From Deltaproteobacteria bacterium (GTDB lineage: Bacteria > UBA10199 > SBBF01): DNA of 7,654 nt. The stretch covers positions 1 to 7,654 of the forward strand of contig JACQOY010000112.1 in the NCBI GenBank assembly GCA_016207765.1, in the 5' to 3' direction. The notes beneath the pieces were generated by a model that searched no databases, had not been told where the DNA came from, and worked only from the letters and a program-made list of their open reading frames with translations. Positions 1-5,788 of the stretch are shown piece by piece. The translations under genes were made by a program, and so were the position numbers. How positions within the stretch are numbered: the first letter of the stretch is position 1; every line of letters starts with the position of its first letter.

Positions 1-7
1 CTCCTAA

Positions 8-28
8 CCTCTCCCCTTTGGGGAGAGG
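8..28. repeat. Perfect 9-bp stem palindrome (CCTCTCCCC / GGGGAGAGG)
   Basis: Arms CCTCTCCCC (8-16) and GGGGAGAGG (20-28) flank a TTT loop without mismatch. Palindromes of this CTCTCCCC type are common as dispersed intergenic repeats in many bacterial genomes. No T-run follows on the + strand, so it is not a convincing intrinsic terminator for an upstream gene, though it may mark the 3' end of a gene left of the window. It lies about 30 bases before the ribosome binding site of the lipoprotein gene. Confidence 0.6.
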
Positions 29-56
29 CAGGTTTTGGTACAAAAACATTTATTCC

Positions 57-61
57 AGGAG
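57..61 (+). promoter_or_regulatory. Ribosome binding site deciding the lipoprotein start
   Basis: AGGAG ends six bases before the ATG at 68. This favours that ATG over the in-frame ATG at 35, which has no such site and would place eleven polar residues ahead of an otherwise complete lipoprotein signal peptide. Confidence 0.75.
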
Positions 62-67
62 ATTTTC

Positions 68-1168
68 ATGAAACGTTTTATCCCTGTTTTTTTTCCTATC
101 CTCATTCTGGTGTCTGTCGGTTGTGAAAAAATGCAAAATACAACCGGCCCGTCCGAAAATACGGCCGCTCCCTCCACCCCTCCTCCCGCCCCTCCGGCGC
201 CTGAGGCGACGACACCAGCCGAATCGGCTCCATCGGGGGCGCTGGCCATGCTAAATGGAGAGGCGATTACCGATGCCGAGGTGAGCGAACGGATGAAAAA
301 CCAGCTCCGAAAAGTGGAATCACAGATCTACGACATCAAAAAAGAGGGGCTTGATCTGATCATCGAGGAAAAACTTGTCTCCATGGAAGCGAAGAAAAAG
401 GGAATGTCGGCCGATGAGCTGATCAAGGCGGAAGTGGAAAGAAAGGTGGAAGAGCCGACCGAGGCCGAAATCAGCGCTTTCTACAGCATGTTCAAGAAAC
501 GTTTCAAAGATGCCCCGCTGGATAAAGTGAGGAACAAACTGGTGGACCAGATCAAATCCACCAAACGGCAGACGGCCTACAATGAGTTCGTCGAATCGCT
601 GTCCAAAAACGCCAAGCTGGAAGTGCTGATGGAACGGCCCCGTGCGGAGGTATCCGTCGATGACGATCCTTCCAAGGGGGACGCAAAGGCGCCGGTGACC
701 CTTGTCGAATTTTCCGATTTCCAGTGTCCCTTCTGCAAACGGGCGCGGGAAACGGTCAGCAAGGTCCTGGAAACCTACGGCAACAAGGTGCATTATGTTT
801 TCCGCGACTATCCCCTTTCGTTTCACAAGCAGGCCAAAAAGGCGGCCGAGGCGGCCGAATGCGCCGGCGATCAGAAAAAGTACTGGGAGTATAATGCCAT
901 CCTCTGGGAAAAACAGGGGCAACAGGAGATCGACAAGCTGAAAGGATATGCCAAGGAGCTCGGCCTCAACGAGAAAAAATTCGCCGAATGTCTCGATTCG
1001 GACAAATATGCCGAAGAGGTGGACAAGGATTTGAACGACGGGATCGCGGCGGGAGTGAGCGGAACCCCCGCCTATTTTGTGAACGGCATGCTGATTTCGG
1101 GGGCCCAGCCGTTTGAGCGGTTTAAGGAATTGATTGATGAGGAACTGGAGAGACTGGGGAAGAAATGA
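68..1168 (+). CDS. Lipoprotein with SurA-like N-terminal region and DsbA-like thioredoxin domain
   Basis: The product is a 366-residue probable outer-membrane lipoprotein thiol-disulfide oxidoreductase. Residues 1-19 form a lipoprotein signal peptide (MKRFIPVFFPILILVSVGC) with lipid-accepting Cys19; Glu20 is not the Asp inner-membrane retention signal. Residues 25-57 are a Pro/Ala/Thr-rich linker. Residues 58-190 are helical and charged, starting ALAMLNGEAITDAEV, which resembles the N-terminal region of SurA/PpiC-type chaperones, but no isomerase domain follows. Residues 207-366 are a DsbA-type domain (Thioredoxin_4 style) with active site Cys220-Pro-Phe-Cys223 and the cis-proline loop GVSGTP at Pro334. 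Cys265 and Cys308 may form a second, structural disulfide. The probable role is oxidation or isomerisation of disulfides in exported proteins; the direction of the reaction cannot be read from sequence. The 3' end meets a palindromic element three bases past the stop. Confidence 0.88.
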   Translation: MKRFIPVFFPILILVSVGCEKMQNTTGPSENTAAPSTPPPAPPAPEATTPAESAPSGALAMLNGEAITDAEVSERMKNQLRKVESQIYDIKKEGLDLIIEEKLVSMEAKKKGMSADELIKAEVERKVEEPTEAEISAFYSMFKKRFKDAPLDKVRNKLVDQIKSTKRQTAYNEFVESLSKNAKLEVLMERPRAEVSVDDDPSKGDAKAPVTLVEFSDFQCPFCKRARETVSKVLETYGNKVHYVFRDYPLSFHKQAKKAAEAAECAGDQKKYWEYNAILWEKQGQQEIDKLKGYAKELGLNEKKFAECLDSDKYAEEVDKDLNDGIAAGVSGTPAYFVNGMLISGAQPFERFKELIDEELERLGKK

Positions 1169-1170
1169 TG

Positions 1171-1244
1171 TGTAGGGGCGAGGCTTGCCTCGCCCTGGGC
1201 AGGGCACCCCTACAGGGGCCCCTTTCGGGGAGCCCTGCCCCTAC
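1171..1244. repeat. Composite GTAGGGGC palindromic element
   Basis: Three nested inverted repeats are visible. TGTAGGGG (1171-1178) matches CCCCTACA (1207-1214), enclosing a 9-bp hairpin GGGCGAGGC/GCCTCGCCC (1176-1184 with 1187-1195). GGGCAGGGC (1197-1205) pairs perfectly with GCCCTGCCC (1232-1240), and the stem can continue past one mismatch with CCCC (1207-1210) and GGGG (1227-1230). The outermost arms are GTAGGGGC (1172-1179) and GCCCCTAC (1237-1244). It looks like two overlapping copies of a REP-like or MITE-like palindrome. It lies between two convergent genes and could end transcription from both sides, but has no T-run. Its right end provides the stop codon of the CsbD-like gene. Confidence 0.75.
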
Positions 1245-1462
1245 GAGATGTTTTCGATCGTATTCAAGAACCGCTGTATTTTGTCGCGGGCCCGGGCTTC
1301 TTCGAGCGGGAAATTATTGTAGGTCTCCTTCAGATATTTGAGGAACAGGTCGAAATTGCCGTTAATCCGCCGAATGGCCGTATCTGAAAGGAGCGGCCAT
1401 TCTTTTTTGATGAACCCCGCGGCCTTTTCCCAGTTGGTCTGTAATCGGTTGGGTGTTGTCAT
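1241..1462 (-). CDS. Small CsbD-like protein
   Basis: This 73-residue product, starting MTTPNRLQTNWEKAAG, matches the CsbD pattern as I remember it. It has an early Trp (NWEKAAGFIKKEW), then LLSDTAIRRINGNFD aligning with the LTDDDL..I.GN.D core, then LKETYNNFPLEEARARDKI aligning with the I.E.YG.S.EEA segment. CsbD proteins are small, soluble, abundant in general stress responses and biochemically uncharacterised. The start at 1462 gives the usual spacing from Met to the first Trp but has no ribosome binding site. An upstream in-frame ATG at 1480 lies inside the 1464-1491 palindrome, has AGGGG four bases before it, and would add MHYAPT. The TAG stop (1243-1241) lies within the GCCCCTAC end of the left palindrome. 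The gene is therefore bracketed by related repeats, convergent with the lipoprotein gene and divergent from ilvD. Confidence 0.7.
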   Translation of the reverse strand: MTTPNRLQTNWEKAAGFIKKEWPLLSDTAIRRINGNFDLFLKYLKETYNNFPLEEARARDKIQRFLNTIENIS

Positions 1463-1463
1463 A

Positions 1464-1491
1464 GTAGGGGCGTAATGCATTACGCCCCTAC
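1464..1491. repeat. Perfect 28-bp palindrome of the GTAGGGGC family
   Basis: The arm GTAGGGGCGTAATG (1464-1477) is followed directly by its exact reverse complement (1478-1491), fourteen pairs without mismatch or spacer. It shares GTAGGGGC ends with the elements at 1171-1244 and 4540-4561. It lies in the short space between the divergent CsbD-like and ilvD genes, so it may influence initiation of both. On each strand the second half of the arm offers AGGGG followed four bases later by ATG. The + strand ATG (1475) is out of frame with ilvD; the - strand ATG (1480) is in frame with the CsbD-like gene. Confidence 0.9.
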
Positions 1492-1506
1492 CCCTGAATC
1501 GAATTT

Positions 1507-3183
1507 ATGTCTACAAAATTAAACAAATACAGCTCGCGCATCACGCAGGAACGAGATCAGCCCGCCTCGCAAGCGATGCTCTACGGCATCGGGCTTACGG
1601 AAGAAGATTTGAAAAAGCCCTTTGTCGGCGTTGCTTCCACCGGCTACGAAGGCAACACCTGCAACATGCATCTAAACGATCTGGCCAAGATCGTCAAAGA
1701 CGGGTGCCGGGAGGCGGGGCTCGTCGGCCTGATTTTTCACACCATCGGCGTCAGCGATGGAATCTCGATGGGGACCGATGGAATGAATTATTCCCTCCAG
1801 TCGCGCGAAATCATCGCCGACTCCATTGAAACCGTCATGGCCGCCCATTGGTATGACGCGAATATTTCCGTTGTCGGTTGCGACAAAAACATGCCGGGAT
1901 CGGTGATCGCCATGGGACGGCTCAACCGTCCCAGTATTATGGTTTATGGGGGGACCATCAGCCCGGGGCATTTTCATGACAAGGTGCTCGATATCGTTTC
2001 GGCCTTTGAGGGGTTGGGGGAATTTGTCGCCAAAAAAATCGACGCAAAGGAATTAACCGGGATTCTTCAACATGCCTGTCCGGGGGCCGGGGCCTGCGGC
2101 GGGATGTATACGGCCAATACCATGGCCTCCGCCATCGAGACGCTCGGTATGAGTCTCCCCTACAGCTCATCATATCCCGCAACCTCGCCGAAGAAATTAG
2201 AGGAATGCCGCCGGGCGGGAGGCGCCATCCTGAATCTTTTGGAAAAAGACATCAAGCCGCGCGATATCATGACAAAAAAGGCGTTTGAAAACGCCATCAC
2301 CGTTGTCATGGCGCTGGGGGGCTCGACCAATGCCGTCCTCCATCTGATTGCCATGGCCAAGTCGGTGGGTTTGAAGCTTGCCCTCCCCGATTTCCAGAAA
2401 ATCAGCGACAAAACCCCCTATATCGCCGACCTGAAACCGTCCGGAAAATATGTCATGGAAGATCTCTGCAACGTCGGCGGTGTTCCGGCTGTCCTCAAAT
2501 TGCTCCTGAAAGAGGGATTTTTGCACGGCGACGCCCTGACCTGTACCGGCAAAACTCTGGCCGAAAATCTCGAATCGTTGTCGGGGTTGAAAGAGGGGCA
2601 GAAGGTTGTCTTTCCGCTGAACAAACCGATCAAAGAGACCGGTCACATTCAAATTCTTTACGGAAATATCGCACCCGAAGGGGCGGTGGCCAAATTGACC
2701 GGCAAGGAAGGGATCCTGTTTACGGGAAAGGCGCGGGTCTTCGATTGCGAGGAAGACGCCATTCAAGCGCTCGAGGCGAGATCGGTCAAAAAAGGGGAAG
2801 TGATTGTCATCCGTTATGAAGGCCCCAAAGGGGGCCCCGGCATGAGCGAAATGCTCAAAGTGACAGCTGTTGTCATGGGGGTTGGACTGGGAAAGGATGT
2901 TGCGCTCATTACAGACGGCCGCTTTTCGGGAGGGACGCATGGTTTTGTGGTGGGGCACATAACGCCGGAGGCCCAGGCGGGAGGGGTGATTGCGGTCATC
3001 CGCGACGGGGATGAAATCACCATCGACGCCAAAAAACATGTGGTGAATCTCAACATTCCCGACAAAGAAATTGCCGCCCGGCTCAAAAAATGGAAAGCGC
3101 CGCCGCTGAAAGCCAAACAGGGGACGCTGGCAAAATACGCAAAACTGGTTTCGTCGGCATCGGAAGGGGCGGTGACGGATTAA
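1507..3183 (+). CDS. ilvD: Dihydroxy-acid dehydratase
   Basis: IlvD converts 2,3-dihydroxy-isovalerate and 2,3-dihydroxy-3-methylvalerate to the 2-keto acids that precede valine, leucine and isoleucine, in the cytoplasm. The 558-residue length is normal for IlvD/Edd proteins. The three iron-sulfur cysteines are in place: Cys52 in GNTCNMH, Cys125 in VGCDKNMPG and Cys197 in [16 protein letters not shown]. Lys127, next to Asp126, is the position carbamylated in characterised enzymes. The C-terminal motif [20 protein letters not shown] (from residue 470) carries the catalytic serine Ser474. The CPGAGACGG form resembles the [2Fe-2S] dehydratases such as the mycobacterial enzyme rather than the E. 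coli form; cluster type is an inference. The ATG at 1507 has only a poor ribosome binding site, but the N-terminus [13 protein letters not shown] is typical. The stop overlaps the lgt start by one base (TAATG). No leader peptide or attenuator is visible upstream, where a palindrome and the CsbD-like gene lie. Confidence 0.97.
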   Translation: MSTKLNKYSSRITQERDQPASQAMLYGIGLTEEDLKKPFVGVASTGYEGNTCNMHLNDLAKIVKDGCREAGLVGLIFHTIGVSDGISMGTDGMNYSLQSREIIADSIETVMAAHWYDANISVVGCDKNMPGSVIAMGRLNRPSIMVYGGTISPGHFHDKVLDIVSAFEGLGEFVAKKIDAKELTGILQHACPGAGACGGMYTANTMASAIETLGMSLPYSSSYPATSPKKLEECRRAGGAILNLLEKDIKPRDIMTKKAFENAITVVMALGGSTNAVLHLIAMAKSVGLKLALPDFQKISDKTPYIADLKPSGKYVMEDLCNVGGVPAVLKLLLKEGFLHGDALTCTGKTLAENLESLSGLKEGQKVVFPLNKPIKETGHIQILYGNIAPEGAVAKLTGKEGILFTGKARVFDCEEDAIQALEARSVKKGEVIVIRYEGPKGGPGMSEMLKVTAVVMGVGLGKDVALITDGRFSGGTHGFVVGHITPEAQAGGVIAVIRDGDEITIDAKKHVVNLNIPDKEIAARLKKWKAPPLKAKQGTLAKYAKLVSSASEGAVTD

Positions 3184-3980
3184 TGTTTCCCATCTTATTC
3201 GAATTTCCAAAGTGGATTCCGTTGATCGGCGGCCATGCCCTGCATACCTACGGCCTGATGGTGGCCGTTGCCTTTCTGTCCGGCATGCTCTGGGTCCGCT
3301 TTGAAGCCAAACGTCTCGGTATTGATCCCCAAAAAATGATGGATCTTTTTTTCTATGTCGTGGTTTCCGCCATTGTCGGTTCGCGTCTGCTCTATGTGTT
3401 TGCCTCGGTGCCGCGTTGGTGGATGGATCCGGCGGTTTTTTTCCGCATTTGGGAAGGGGGGCTTGTTTTCTACGGCGGACTGATTGGCGCGGTGCTGGTG
3501 AGTGTTTGGTACTGTCGAAGGCACCGGTTCTCTTTCCTGACGGTGGCCGATGTTTTCACCCCCGGAATCGCCCTGGGGCATGTCTTTGGGCGTCTTGGCT
3601 GTTTTGCCGCCGGTTGCTGTTACGGCCTCAAAGCGCCCGTTGGCTCTTTCTGGTCGGTTGTTTTTCCCTATAACAGCGCCGGCATCGCCCCCGCCAATGT
3701 CCCCCTTTATCCGGTCCAGCTCTTCGAATCGTTCGGCGAACTGGTTATCTTTGCCGTTCTTTTCTTGTTCCGCAAAAAGAAAAAGTTCGAGGGGGAGGTT
3801 TTTGTCCTCTACCTGACCCTCTATCCGGTGCTCCGGACCATTCTTGAATTTTTCCGCGGCGACAAAATCCGCGGTTTTATCATTGAGGGGATGTTGTCCA
3901 CCTCCCAATTTATCAGCATGATCTGGTTTACCATCGCTCTTGCACTTTGGACTACCCTTCGGCGGCGGAAGACGGTATGA
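3183..3980 (+). CDS. lgt: Prolipoprotein diacylglyceryl transferase
   Basis: Lgt is an integral inner-membrane enzyme that transfers diacylglycerol from phosphatidylglycerol to the lipobox cysteine of prolipoproteins, the first step of lipoprotein maturation. The 265-residue product has about seven hydrophobic segments. Recognisable signatures are HALHTYGLMVA (residues 18-28), WEGGLVFYGGLIGA (90-103), the Lgt signature GHVFGRLGCFAAGCCYG (132-148, key Arg137), PLYPVQLFES (174-183) and RTILEFFRGD (218-227). Compared with the E. coli enzyme, the signature Asn is Cys140 and the essential His in the GG.SFHGG motif is Tyr97. Substitutions like these occur in other Lgt homologues as I recall, so activity is still likely. 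It probably follows ilvD in one transcript by translational coupling. Its stop is followed four bases later by an octamer repeat block. Confidence 0.95.
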   Translation: MFPILFEFPKWIPLIGGHALHTYGLMVAVAFLSGMLWVRFEAKRLGIDPQKMMDLFFYVVVSAIVGSRLLYVFASVPRWWMDPAVFFRIWEGGLVFYGGLIGAVLVSVWYCRRHRFSFLTVADVFTPGIALGHVFGRLGCFAAGCCYGLKAPVGSFWSVVFPYNSAGIAPANVPLYPVQLFESFGELVIFAVLFLFRKKKKFEGEVFVLYLTLYPVLRTILEFFRGDKIRGFIIEGMLSTSQFISMIWFTIALALWTTLRRRKTV

Positions 3981-3984
3981 TTTT

Positions 3985-4016
3985 AAAAGTTCACAAGTTC
4001 ACAAGTTCAAAAGTTC
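3985..4016. repeat. Four tandem octamers A(A/C)AAGTTC
   Basis: Four contiguous 8-base units read AAAAGTTC (3985-3992), ACAAGTTC (3993-4000), ACAAGTTC (4001-4008) and AAAAGTTC (4009-4016), followed by a degenerate AAATGTC. They begin four bases after the lgt stop and end before the ribosome binding site of the next gene. They are translatable in frame from an ATG at 3977 that overlaps the lgt stop (ATGA), but the stronger start at 4046 makes that unlikely. A function as a protein-binding array or as simple slippage-prone sequence cannot be separated from sequence alone. Confidence 0.85.
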
Positions 4017-4031
4017 AAATGTCAACCCTGC

Positions 4032-4038
4032 AGGAGGG
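4032..4038 (+). promoter_or_regulatory. Strong ribosome binding site deciding the start at 4046
   Basis: AGGAGGG ends seven bases before the ATG at 4046. It selects this start over in-frame ATGs at 3947, 3977 and 4019, which would put lgt-overlapping or repeat-encoded residues before the signal peptide. Confidence 0.8.
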
Positions 4039-4045
4039 CCATTTC

Positions 4046-4543
4046 ATGGAGTTCAAAGGTCAAGGTCTGGTTTTTCTCCTCTTTCTCTGGCTTGTCTCCA
4101 CCGGGCAGACCTGCACGAAAGAAATCGTTTACGGAAAGGATTACTACACCCAACCAAAAACCGCCTGGTTTTCCAACGACAAGGCAACGGTCATGGCGTC
4201 TATCCAAAAGACGCTCGAACGGTTTGGATATCAGATCCACAACATTGACGAGGAAAAGGGGCGGATTACCTCCGGTTGGCGGCCGGTCGAGGGGGATTCG
4301 CATTATTTCAATCTTTTCGGTCGAAAGGATTACGGAATTTCCGACGGCGCCTATTACCGGTTGACGGTTGATTTGGCCCAAGAGGGAAGTCAGGTCAAGG
4401 TTGCCGTGGGGACCACCATCAAAACAGTCGTGGGGCAACTGGAAACCAGCGGCAAACTGGAACGCCGGATCATCGATCAGTTGGAAACCTATCTTCGTCC
4501 CCCCCAGATTGAAATGAGTAACGTGGGAGTCCGAAAGAAGTAG
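4046..4543 (+). CDS. Small exported protein of unknown function, possible lipoprotein
   Basis: I do not recognise a characterised family in this 165-residue product. Residues 1-22 look like an export signal: MEFKGQG, then the hydrophobic stretch LVFLLFLWLV, then STGQT before Cys23. The residues before the cysteine (GQT) are not a standard lipobox, so lipidation is uncertain. The mature part has an alpha/beta pattern: a helix ATVMASIQKTLERFGYQI (residues 47-64), a strand-turn NIDEEKGRITSGW, strands around YYRLTVDLAQEGSQVKVAVGT, and a closing helix ERRIIDQLETYLR (139-151). This order loosely recalls the BamC/NlpB repeat and similar helix-grip lipoprotein domains, an inference only. It follows lgt by 65 bases and may share its transcript. 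The TAG stop (4541-4543) is part of a GTAGGGGC palindrome, which also supplies the stop of the opposing gene. Confidence 0.75.
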   Translation: MEFKGQGLVFLLFLWLVSTGQTCTKEIVYGKDYYTQPKTAWFSNDKATVMASIQKTLERFGYQIHNIDEEKGRITSGWRPVEGDSHYFNLFGRKDYGISDGAYYRLTVDLAQEGSQVKVAVGTTIKTVVGQLETSGKLERRIIDQLETYLRPPQIEMSNVGVRKK

Positions 4544-4561
4544 GGGCGATCGCGCCCTTAC
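4540..4561. repeat. GTAGGGGC-family inverted repeat supplying two stop codons
   Basis: GTAGGGGCG (4540-4548) pairs with CGCCCTTAC (4553-4561) around an ATCG loop; eight of nine pairs are standard and one is G-T. It has the same end sequence as 1171-1244 and 1464-1491. The + strand TAG at 4541-4543 ends the exported-protein gene, and the - strand TAA at 4560-4558 ends the Sm-like gene. The whole space between these convergent genes (14 bases) is the repeat. Without a T-run it is at best a weak bidirectional terminator. Confidence 0.8.
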
Positions 4562-4761
4562 ACGTCGTCTTCCGCCTGGCTGAACGAATCGATCCGTTCC
4601 AATTCCAGAAAGACGGTGTCTTTTCCATCCGTTAAAACCAAAAAACCCTTGTCGTAATCAATTTTTTGCAGGGTCCCGAGGTAGGAGGCCCCGAAGGCAA
4701 TTACATGGATTTTCTTTCCGATCAAATCTTCGAGCTTTGTGATTGATTTTTCCTCTTGCAT
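4558..4761 (-). CDS. Small Sm-fold-like protein
   Basis: The product has 67 residues (start MQEEKSITKLEDL). Residues 9-58 read as a short helix followed by about five beta strands: LEDLIGKKIHVIAFGASYLG, TLQKIDYDKGFLVLTD, and DTVFLELERIDSF. The pattern of an IGKKIHV strand, a G.L..ID..... turn, a FLVL strand and a terminal V.LERI is what small Sm/LSm/Hfq-like barrels show, so RNA binding is possible. It is not a recognisable Hfq, since the YKHA-type Sm2 motif is absent. The acidic tail AEDDV is short. I chose the ATG at 4761 because GGAAAG lies seven bases upstream, whereas the in-frame ATG at 4788 has no ribosome binding site. It is divergent from the DUF4416 gene (46 bases between starts) and its stop lies in a palindromic repeat. 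Identity as a real gene is likely; function is an inference. Confidence 0.7.
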   Translation of the reverse strand: MQEEKSITKLEDLIGKKIHVIAFGASYLGTLQKIDYDKGFLVLTDGKDTVFLELERIDSFSQAEDDV

Positions 4762-4764
4762 AAA

Positions 4765-4785
4765 GTTTCTTTCCGGAGAAGAAAC
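4765..4785. promoter_or_regulatory. Dyad in the divergent intergenic region, candidate operator
   Basis: GTTTCTT (4765-4771) and AAGAAAC (4779-4785) are perfect inverted arms around TCCGGAG. It lies in the 46-base gap between the divergent Sm-like and DUF4416 genes. It also overlaps the GGAAAG ribosome binding site of the Sm-like gene, so as RNA it could hide that site. The size suits a dimeric regulator. No -35/-10 pair is clear enough to call around it. Confidence 0.4.
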
Positions 4786-4807
4786 CATTTTAACAGAAAC
4801 AGGGATT

Positions 4808-5314
4808 ATGGGCCAAGTTCAATATTTTTTTGCCGTTATTCACCAAAGGGATGTTTCTCAACCCCAGATTTCGCGGATTCTTGCCGATGCCTTCGGACCG
4901 CTGGAGGATTTTTCGGAAGGCTACCCTTTCAATCAGACCGATTACTATGCCCCCGAAATGGGGCCCGATCTCCAGCGCACCTTTTTTGTCCTCAAAAAAC
5001 TGGTGGGGGGTGACGAACTGGCCCGGTTCAAGCAGGGGACCGTGCAGGTGGAAGAGGCTTTCTTTTCTGTCTCGGGCAAAAGATCGGTGAATCTCGATCC
5101 CGGTTATCTCGATGCCGTCAAGGTGGTGCTGGCCTCCACCAAAAACGGGGGGCACAAGATCGCCCTGACATCCCGCATCTACGCCGATTTGGTCCTCGAC
5201 TACTTCAAGGGGGAATTCCGTCCTTTCGACTGGACCTTTCCCGATTTCAAATCGGGGCTCTATTTTCCTTTGCTGGAAAAAATCCGTCGGCTTTACCTCG
5301 AAAAGTCGCGCTAG
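4808..5314 (+). CDS. DUF4416 family protein
   Basis: This 168-residue product matches the DUF4416 family as I know it along its whole length. Conserved blocks are MGQVQYFFAVIHQ at the start, FNQTDYYAPEMGPDLQRTFF (residues 41-60), LARFKQGTVQVEE (71-83), RSVNLDPGYLDAVKVVLASTK (92-112) and the C-terminal FDWTFPDFKSGLYFPLLEKIR (140-160). The family is found in deltaproteobacterial, Nitrospirae and related genomes and has no established function. There is no signal peptide, so it is probably cytoplasmic. The ATG at 4808 begins exactly where the family homology begins. Its ribosome binding site is poor (AGGG, three bases away). An ATG at 4739 in frame would overlap the opposing gene and is unlikely. 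The CBS-domain gene follows 36 bases later on the same strand. Confidence 0.85.
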   Translation: MGQVQYFFAVIHQRDVSQPQISRILADAFGPLEDFSEGYPFNQTDYYAPEMGPDLQRTFFVLKKLVGGDELARFKQGTVQVEEAFFSVSGKRSVNLDPGYLDAVKVVLASTKNGGHKIALTSRIYADLVLDYFKGEFRPFDWTFPDFKSGLYFPLLEKIRRLYLEKSR

Positions 5315-5350
5315 ATGTCAAAATGATTTTGTGATAGGAGGAAAAACACT

Positions 5351-5773
5351 ATGAGCTTTTTGTCCGTTTTGGTTAAATCGCAAAAGGTTGTTTCCCTCCC
5401 TCCCAACGCCACCGTTTTCGAGGCCGCTCAGACCATGGAGGCCAATAAAATCGGCAGTATTGTGGTCATGGACAACGACCGCCTGGCGGGAATCTTTACC
5501 GAACGCGATCTGCTCAATCGCGTGGCGGCAAAGGGGCTCGATGCCAAAAAAACAGCCCTGTCGGAGGTGATGTCCAAGAACGTGATGACCGGTTCCATTG
5601 ATGAAACCATTTCCGGCTGTTTTGGCAAAATGGAATCGACCAAATGCCGGCGTCTTCCCATCATGGACGGCAAACGCGTTGTTGGTATGGTCACGATGCG
5701 GAATATTCTGGAATGGCTGTTCCAGGAGGCGGAAGAGGAGAAGAATCAACTCCGGAAATATATCCAGTCGTAA
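5351..5773 (+). CDS. Two-CBS-domain protein
   Basis: The 140-residue cytoplasmic product consists of a tandem CBS pair and little else. CBS1 spans about residues 6-62 with SLPPNATVFEAAQTMEANKIGSIVVMDND followed by the GIFTERDLL strand-helix. CBS2 spans about 72-124 with VMSKNVMTGSIDETISGCFGKM, CRRLPIMDGKRVVGMVTMRNIL. A charged C-terminal helix (EEAEEEKNQLRKYIQS region) closes the protein. Tandem CBS pairs dimerise and bind adenine nucleotides such as AMP, ATP or S-adenosylmethionine in a central cleft, usually to regulate partners. Stand-alone forms are common and their partner cannot be predicted here. AGGAGG at 5336-5341, nine bases before ATG, supports the start. It may share a transcript with the DUF4416 gene. 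It converges on the outer-membrane barrel gene. Confidence 0.93.
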   Translation: MSFLSVLVKSQKVVSLPPNATVFEAAQTMEANKIGSIVVMDNDRLAGIFTERDLLNRVAAKGLDAKKTALSEVMSKNVMTGSIDETISGCFGKMESTKCRRLPIMDGKRVVGMVTMRNILEWLFQEAEEEKNQLRKYIQS

Positions 5774-5787
5774 TCCCCTTCGGGGAT
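5773..5787 (+). terminator. Short GC hairpin at the end of the CBS gene
   Basis: ATCCCC (5773-5778) pairs with GGGGAT (5782-5787) around TTC, starting at the last base of the CBS stop codon. The stem is six perfect pairs, but AAGAGCC follows instead of a T-run, so it is only a candidate terminator or mRNA 3'-end stabiliser. Confidence 0.35.
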
Positions 5788-5788
5788 A

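Noticed and set aside
29..67. Promoter upstream of the lipoprotein gene
   Set aside because: TTTTGGTA and TTTATT can be picked out, but spacing and match to -35/-10 boxes are too poor to support a call.
320..1207. Long open frame on the - strand antisense to the lipoprotein gene
   Set aside because: It begins inside the repeat element and shows no family motif, while the + strand encodes a clear DsbA-like domain.
2821..2840. GGCCCC...GGGGCC inverted repeat
   Set aside because: It lies within the codons for the conserved IlvD segment GPKGGPG, so protein sequence explains it.
2197..3210. Long open frame on the - strand antisense to ilvD (337 codons)
   Set aside because: The + strand holds intact conserved IlvD motifs over the same span; the antisense product has no recognisable feature.
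3977..4045. Alternative start of the exported protein at 3977, overlapping the lgt stop as ATGA
   Set aside because: It would put 23 residues, largely encoded by the octamer repeats, before the signal peptide, and it ignores the strong AGGAGGG at 4032.
5319..5331. CAAAA/TTTTG hairpin between the DUF4416 and CBS genes
   Set aside because: Only five AT-rich pairs; such a stem is expected by chance and is too weak for a terminator.
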